This document shows, in pieces, positions 28,816 to 32,028 of a stretch of 32,028 nucleotides of DNA. A program made the translations under genes and the position numbers. Each line of letters begins with the position of its first letter. The stretch's first letter is position 1. The stretch spans positions 1 through 32,028 of the forward strand of contig JAGUZU010000105.1 in the NCBI GenBank assembly GCA_020060625.1. The letters are read 5' to 3'. Below the pieces are notes generated by a model. The model was not told the origin of the DNA. It saw nothing but the letters and a program-made list of their open reading frames with translations, and ran no database searches. This DNA comes from Anaerolineales bacterium. GTDB taxonomy: Bacteria; Chloroflexota; Anaerolineae; Anaerolineales; Villigracilaceae.

Positions 28816-29930
28816 CTCCGGCATTGGAAGTTCTGACTGCCTTCCTCAAACTCGGCTTCACCGCCTTTGGCGGACCCGCCGCGCATATCGGCATGTTCCG
28901 CGACGGATTCGTCCGCCGCCGCAAATGGCTCAGCGACGAAGCCTTCCTCGACCTGCTCGGCGCGACCAACCTCATCCCCGGTCCCAACTCCACCGAAATG
29001 GCGATTCACATCGGCTTTCTCCGCGCAGGTTGGGCGGGTTTCATCGCGGGCGGACTGGGCTTCACCCTGCCTGCCATGCTCATCGTGCTTGTATTCGCGT
29101 GGCTCTACGTCGAATACGGCTCAACTCCGCAAGCCGCGTGGCTGCTTTACGGCGTGAAGCCTGTGGTGATCGCCATCGTCCTGCAAGCCTTATGGGCGCT
29201 GGGGCGCAAAACCATCAAGAACAAATTGACGCTGGTCGTCGGCGCCGCCTGTGTCATCTTGTATTTTCTTGGCATGAATGAAATCCTGCTTCTCTTTGCG
29301 GGCGGATTGATCGTGATGCTGATCAAAAACCAGACTCGCCTGCGCGGCGCGAATGCAGCCGTCCTGCTCCCGCTTCTTCCTACGGTGATGCTTGCTCCTG
29401 TTTCATTCGGCTTATCCACCCTCTTTCTTGTTTTCCTCAAAATCGGCGCAGTCCTGTACGGAAGCGGCTACGTGTTGATCGCCTTCCTGCGCGCCGACTT
29501 TGTCGAGCGTCTCGGCTGGCTCACCGAGCAACAACTCATTGACGCCATCGCCATCGGGCAGATCACGCCGGGTCCGTTGTTCACCTCCGCAACATTCATC
29601 GGTTATTTGCTGGGCGGCGTCCCTGCCGCGTTGATCGCCACGCTTGGCATCTTCCTGCCGTCCTACATTTTCGTGGCAATCAGCAGCCCGGTTATTCCCA
29701 AACTGCGCCAGTCGCCCTGGGCTGGCAACCTGCTGGACGGGGTAATCGTTGCCTCGCTGGGCTTGATGGCGGCGGTGGCTTTTCAACTCGGGCAGGCTTC
29801 CCTTGTTGACTTGCCGACAGCGATTATTTTTATCCTGTCCGCCGTTTTCATTTTCCGATTCAAAACCAATTCCACCTGGCTGATCATCGGCGGCGCAGTC
29901 ATCGGGTTTTTAACTTCACTGCTGAAGTGA
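28812..29930 (+). CDS. Chromate transporter family protein (ChrA, CHR)
   Basis: 372 residues with two homologous halves, each about 180 residues, as in long-chain CHR proteins. Half 1 has FTAFGGPAAHIGMF and GPNSTEMAIHIG; half 2 has KIGAVLYGSGYVLIAFL and GQITPGPLFTSATFIGYL. ChrA proteins expel chromate across the inner membrane and may carry other oxyanions. The start overlaps the stop of the MFS gene, so they are translationally coupled. It is followed by the DsrE selenoprotein gene 28 nt on. Confidence 0.9.
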   Translation: MTPALEVLTAFLKLGFTAFGGPAAHIGMFRDGFVRRRKWLSDEAFLDLLGATNLIPGPNSTEMAIHIGFLRAGWAGFIAGGLGFTLPAMLIVLVFAWLYVEYGSTPQAAWLLYGVKPVVIAIVLQALWALGRKTIKNKLTLVVGAACVILYFLGMNEILLLFAGGLIVMLIKNQTRLRGANAAVLLPLLPTVMLAPVSFGLSTLFLVFLKIGAVLYGSGYVLIAFLRADFVERLGWLTEQQLIDAIAIGQITPGPLFTSATFIGYLLGGVPAALIATLGIFLPSYIFVAISSPVIPKLRQSPWAGNLLDGVIVASLGLMAAVAFQLGQASLVDLPTAIIFILSAVFIFRFKTNSTWLIIGGAVIGFLTSLLK

Positions 29931-29958
29931 TTTCAAAACAAATTAAAGGAGAAGAACA

Positions 29959-30306
29959 ATGAACTATCTTATCGTCATCAACGACGGACCTTATGGCAAT
30001 GAGCGCCCATACAATGCCCTGCGGCTTGCCATGAATTTGGCGAAACGCGAGGAAACAAATGTGCGCGTTTTCCTGATGGGCGATGGGGTACAATGCGCCG
30101 TCAAAGGACAGGATACGCCCCAGGGGTATTACAATATCGAACGCATGTTGAGTTCGATTGTCCGCCGCGGCGAAGTCGCCACCTGAGGGACGTGCCAGAA
30201 AGCCCGGGGTCTCGGGCAGGAAGTTCTGATGGATAATGTCCAGATGGAAAGTATGGAATTTCTCACCGATTGGACTTTGGAAGCGGACAAGGTGCTTGTG
30301 TTCTGA
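29959..30306 (+). CDS. DsrE/YchN-family selenoprotein with in-frame TGA (Sec76)
   Basis: Reads as 115 residues if TGA at 30184-30186 is selenocysteine, the normal length of YchN-type DsrE proteins, small cytoplasmic sulfur-transfer or redox proteins. The N-terminus is canonical (MNYLIVINDGPYGNERPYNA, VFLMGDGV, GYYNIERML). After EVAT the TGA is followed in frame by GTCQKARGLG and, at the end, TDWTLEADKVLVF, matching the E. coli YchN ending QWTLSADKVLTF as I remember it. The TGA falls on the first Cys of the CxTC motif, giving U-G-T-C. A SECIS hairpin begins just downstream. AAAGGAGA precedes the ATG. Conventional annotation would stop at 30186 and give a 75-residue fragment. The alternative is a nonsense mutation, which the intact downstream frame and hairpin argue against. 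Confidence 0.88.
30184..30232 (+). promoter_or_regulatory. Bacterial SECIS element
   Basis: TGA at 30184-30186 is followed by a two-part hairpin. The lower stem is CAGAA (30196-30200) with TTCTG (30224-30228). The upper stem is GCCCG (30202-30206) with CGGGC (30213-30217). The apical loop GGGTCT contains GGTC (30208-30211), as in the E. coli fdhF loop AGGUCU. Twenty-one nucleotides separate TGA from the loop GG, within the range reported for bacterial SECIS elements. SelB is expected to bind here and deliver Sec-tRNA. Confidence 0.82.
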
Positions 30307-30353
30307 CCTTGATCTTTAAATTTGCCGCCGTCTCAAAAGCAAAGGAGAAACTC

Positions 30354-30677
30354 ATGTCTGTGGCGCCCAAATCGCAAATTTTGAATCTTGCTGAAATGGT
30401 CAATTATCAAGAGGGGTCGGTCGTCAGCCGCCAGATCACAAAGGCGGAAGCCGGCAACGTTACGTTATTCGCTTTCGATACCGGGCAGGGATTGAGCGAA
30501 CATACCGCGCCGTTCGACGCGCTGGCGCATGTCATCGAGGGCGAGGCGGAAGTGACGATTTCCGGTCAGCCGTTTCACTTGAAGGCGGGCGATGCGATCA
30601 TCATGCCGGTGAATGACCCCCATGCCTTGAAAGCGATCCAAAAGTTCAAGATGCTGTTGACGATGATCCGGGCATAG
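30354..30677 (+). CDS. Small cupin-domain protein
   Basis: 107-residue single-domain cupin. The two motifs are present in shortened form: EHTAPFDALAHVIEGEAEV (motif 1) and LKAGDAIIMPVNDPHALKA (motif 2), with possible metal ligands His, Glu and His. The first motif lacks one of the usual two histidines. AAAGGAG precedes the ATG at 30354. It is 47 nt after the selenoprotein gene and is the last gene before the terminator. Function is unknown; by context it may act in redox or oxyanion stress. Confidence 0.85.
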   Translation: MSVAPKSQILNLAEMVNYQEGSVVSRQITKAEAGNVTLFAFDTGQGLSEHTAPFDALAHVIEGEAEVTISGQPFHLKAGDAIIMPVNDPHALKAIQKFKMLLTMIRA

Positions 30678-30678
30678 C

Positions 30679-30718
30679 AAAAAAGAGACAGCCGATTCAA
30701 AGGCGGCTGTCTCTTTTT
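30679..30718. terminator. Bidirectional terminator at end of padR operon
   Basis: AAAAAGAGACAGCCG pairs with CGGCTGTCTCTTTTT around a 9-nt loop, giving a T run on either strand. It serves both the cupin gene and surE, whose stop codon begins at its edge (30718-30720). Confidence 0.93.
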
Positions 30719-31527
30719 CATGTTCGCATATATTTTTCGAGTTCTTTCAGATCCACCTTGGCGGTCATGTCGAGATTGATGGGAGTAACCGCAACCATTT
30801 TCTTCATCCGCAGGACGTGTACGTCAGTGTCTTCGGGTTCCTGATCGATGGTGTTGTCATGTTTGTAGCTGATGGAGCCGGGCACATCCCAGGATTCCCT
30901 TTCAGCGGGGATCGGGAGATAGTATCGGTGGCGGGAAAGCCTTGCAGGCTGCCACCCAGTTTCCAGCGTGGCGTGACGCGGCACTTCCACTTTCAACAAG
31001 TCCACGCCGTTGAACATCGTCTTTTCCAGGAGTAGCTTGGCAAAGTAGGCGGTGAAATATCCGGCGGGCTTGAAGTCGATTTCATCCGAATAGCTGAGAT
31101 GGTGATGCGCGTCGGTTTCCTGCGAGATCGCCAGTGCGGGGTAGCCGAGCGAGGCGGCTTCCATCGCTGCGCCGACCGTGCCGGAGATGGTGATACCCAT
31201 GCCGACGTTTTCGCCATAGTTGATTCCCGAAACGACAAGGTCGGGTTTGCGCGGGGCAATCTCCAAAATGCCGTGCAGGACGGCTTGCGCCGGGGAGCCG
31301 CCGACGGCGTAAACGTCCCATTCCTGACCGTTGACCTGCACTTTTTCCTTTTTGATGATTCCATCTGACGTGCTGGGCAGGCTGCGCCCCATGCCGGTGG
31401 ATTGTTCGCGCGGCGCGGCAACAGTGACGTAGCCGATTCTGGAGAGTTCGCTTGCGGCAGCCCACAAGCCGGGTGAGCGGATGCCATCGTCGTTGGTCAG
31501 GAGGATGTGGGGTTTGTTATGTTTCAT
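30718..31527 (-). CDS. surE: 5'/3'-nucleotidase SurE
   Basis: 269-residue survival protein SurE, a metal-dependent phosphatase acting on nucleoside monophosphates. The N-terminal metal site is LLTNDDG (N12, D13, D14), followed by REQSTGMGRS, the SGINYGENVG loop and SGTVGAAMEA, all family hallmarks. The start at 31527 gives MKHNKPHILLTNDDG. In-frame ATGs at 31536 and 31545 would add residues not expected for SurE. TATAAT lies 7 nt upstream of 31527 on the minus strand, so the mRNA may be leaderless; no Shine-Dalgarno is seen. Confidence 0.92.
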   Translation of the reverse strand: MKHNKPHILLTNDDGIRSPGLWAAASELSRIGYVTVAAPREQSTGMGRSLPSTSDGIIKKEKVQVNGQEWDVYAVGGSPAQAVLHGILEIAPRKPDLVVSGINYGENVGMGITISGTVGAAMEAASLGYPALAISQETDAHHHLSYSDEIDFKPAGYFTAYFAKLLLEKTMFNGVDLLKVEVPRHATLETGWQPARLSRHRYYLPIPAERESWDVPGSISYKHDNTIDQEPEDTDVHVLRMKKMVAVTPINLDMTAKVDLKELEKYMRT

Positions 31528-31543
31528 GATGTCCATTATAAAC

Positions 31544-31569
31544 AAAAAGAAGCAGGACTATCCGCTTCT
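31544..31569 (-). terminator. Terminator downstream of the tRNA-Arg remnant
   Basis: On the minus strand AGAAGC, a 10-nt loop and GCTTCT are followed by TTTTTG. It lies 12 nt past the broken tRNA copy and immediately before the surE promoter, so the remnant keeps a terminator like that of a true tRNA gene. Confidence 0.65.
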
Positions 31570-31580
31570 GGCTTGACGTT

Positions 31581-31629
31581 CGCCCTCGGCGCGACTCGAA
31601 CATTATCCCTCGATGGAGCGCGACCTATT
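31581..31629 (-). pseudogene. Broken partial copy of tRNA-Arg 3' end
   Basis: Bases 31581-31602 equal 31794-31815 of the intact tRNA (T-loop to discriminator base). Bases 31619-31629 equal 31816-31826, but the two blocks are separated by a 16-bp insert (31603-31618) just upstream of the T-loop. The CCA, the anticodon arm and the 5' half are missing, so it is not a functional tRNA. Confidence 0.82.
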
Positions 31630-31659
31630 AACTGATGTTACACAGTTTTCTTCTTTTTG

Positions 31660-31734
31660 ACCGCCAAGTCGCCAAGAACGCCAAGAAAAGAGAAAAAGGC
31701 ACAAGAAAACTTGGCGACATGGCGTCTTGGCGGT
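31660..31734. repeat. Palindromic element, ACCGCCAAG type
   Basis: 75 bp bounded by ACCGCCAAG (31660-31668) and CTTGGCGGT (31726-31734), with internal CGCCAAG and TTGGCG words. It has the same ends as the 102-bp element at 4014-4115 but a shorter centre, and it too lies between an intact tRNA and its broken copy. Confidence 0.8.
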
Positions 31735-31759
31735 TTGCCCGTAACATCATCTATTAATG

Positions 31760-31786
31760 AAAAACCGCCTTCCAGACGAAAGACGG
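31760..31786 (-). terminator. Terminator of tRNA-Arg
   Basis: On the minus strand CCGTCTTTC and GGAAGGCGG pair (two G-T wobbles) around GTCT and are followed by five T. It begins four bases after the encoded CCA. Confidence 0.75.
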
Positions 31787-31790
31787 TAAA

Positions 31791-31867
31791 TGGCGCCCTC
31801 GGCGCGACTCGAACACGCGACCTATTGCTCCGCAAGCAAGCGCTCTAATCCACTGAGCTACGAGGGC
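31791..31867 (-). tRNA. tRNA-Arg (anticodon GCG)
   Basis: 77 nt including an encoded CCA. Acceptor GCCCTCG/CGAGGGC, D-arm GCTC/GAGC, anticodon stem CTTGC/GCAAT (first pair C-T mismatched) with loop TTGCGGA, variable AGGTC, T-arm GCGTG/CGCGC with loop TTCGAGT, discriminator G. Anticodon GCG reads CGC and CGT. Bacteria usually decode these with an ACG anticodon modified to inosine, so this is unusual. Confidence 0.9.
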
Positions 31868-31929
31868 ATTGATTGAGCGGGTGGTATTTTACTGTATTGC
31901 GGGGGGACGGTCAAGGTGCTTGACTGACA

Positions 31930-31995
31930 GTGTTAGCGCAAAGTAGAAATGTCCCATTTCTCCAAAGTTAAAATGTCCCCTTCGGAGGACGAGAA
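31930..31995 (+). other. Probable left end of an insertion sequence
   Basis: Two similar words, GAAATGTCCC and AAAATGTCCCC, precede a GGAGG ribosome binding site and the short open frame at the window edge. This resembles the end region of a transposon ahead of its transposase gene. The other end lies outside the window, so the terminal repeat cannot be verified. Confidence 0.4.
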
Positions 31996-32028
31996 ATGGA
32001 GACGATCACGATGAGTTCGAAAGAAATC
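31996..32028 (+). CDS. Start of a probable transposase gene (cut by window edge)
   Basis: Eleven codons (METITMSSKEI) run off the window, preceded by GGAGG at 8-9 nt. The opening resembles the N-termini of ISNCY/IS1202-type transposases, which begin with a short Met/Ser/Lys/Glu segment before a helix-turn-helix, but this is too short to classify. Confidence 0.4.
   Translation, partial: METITMSSKEI

Noticed and set aside
29959-30186. A 75-residue truncated or frameshifted DsrE pseudogene
   Set aside because: The downstream frame is the same frame, keeps family sequence to a natural stop, and contains a SECIS-like hairpin. No frameshift is needed, so selenocysteine explains it better.
31581-31629. 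A second functional tRNA-Arg
   Set aside because: A 16-bp insert interrupts the T-arm, and the anticodon arm and 5' half are missing.
31657-31848. Small open frame across the palindrome and tRNA-Arg
   Set aside because: It consists of translated repeat and tRNA sequence.

Overview
The window looks like a chromosomal segment of a Chloroflexota bacterium, most likely class Anaerolineae. This is inferred from gene content: a LutB-LutC fusion, type III pantothenate kinase, a fused homocysteine methyltransferase/MTHFR, many GT-C membrane glycosyltransferases, secreted lipoproteins with Thr/Pro-rich linkers, and dense short palindromic repeats. No marker gene was compared against a database. I found no CRISPR array and no prophage. 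The only classical insertion sequence is a probable one entering at the right edge.

Layout. 1-3861: two palindromic repeats, a PlsC-like acyltransferase, then lutA and a lutB-lutC fusion for lactate oxidation. Both lut genes carry genomic repeat elements read in frame as extra amino acids. 3880-4233: tRNA-Glu(CTC) and its terminator, followed 248 bp later by an exact 53-bp copy of the tRNA 3' end plus terminator, with a long palindromic element between. 4229-7537 (minus): a secreted beta-helix protein and a SGNH-hydrolase/beta-propeller lipoprotein whose 5' end contains a 133-bp MITE-like element. 7542-18856 (minus): a long tight cluster with coaX, a homocysteine methyltransferase/MTHFR fusion and five large polytopic membrane proteins, at least four of which look like GT-C glycosyltransferases. 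18999-19868 (minus): a DapA-family lyase/synthase. 20134-25798 (plus): a YbhN-like membrane protein, an MrfA-type helicase with an internal HNH domain, and a histidine kinase/NarL-type regulator pair. 25855-27012 (minus): an ethylbenzene-dehydrogenase-like haem-domain lipoprotein.

27189-30718 (plus) is a compact unit with its own promoter and terminator: padR, an MFS transporter, a chromate transporter, a DsrE/YchN-family protein and a small cupin. The DsrE gene is the main discovery. A TGA at codon 76 replaces the first cysteine of the family's CxxC motif, the reading frame continues through a full YchN-like C-terminus, and a bacterial-type SECIS hairpin with a GGUC apical loop starts just after the TGA. 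I read it as a 115-residue selenoprotein with a U-G-T-C redox motif. The window encodes none of the Sec machinery.

30718-32028: surE (minus), then tRNA-Arg(GCG) with a broken partial copy of its 3' end and a second member of the same palindromic element family. This repeats the arrangement at tRNA-Glu. The window closes on the 5' end of a probable transposase gene. Recurring themes are repeats that are read as protein or supply start and stop codons, and promoter -10 boxes 6-7 nt before the ATG, which suggests leaderless mRNAs.
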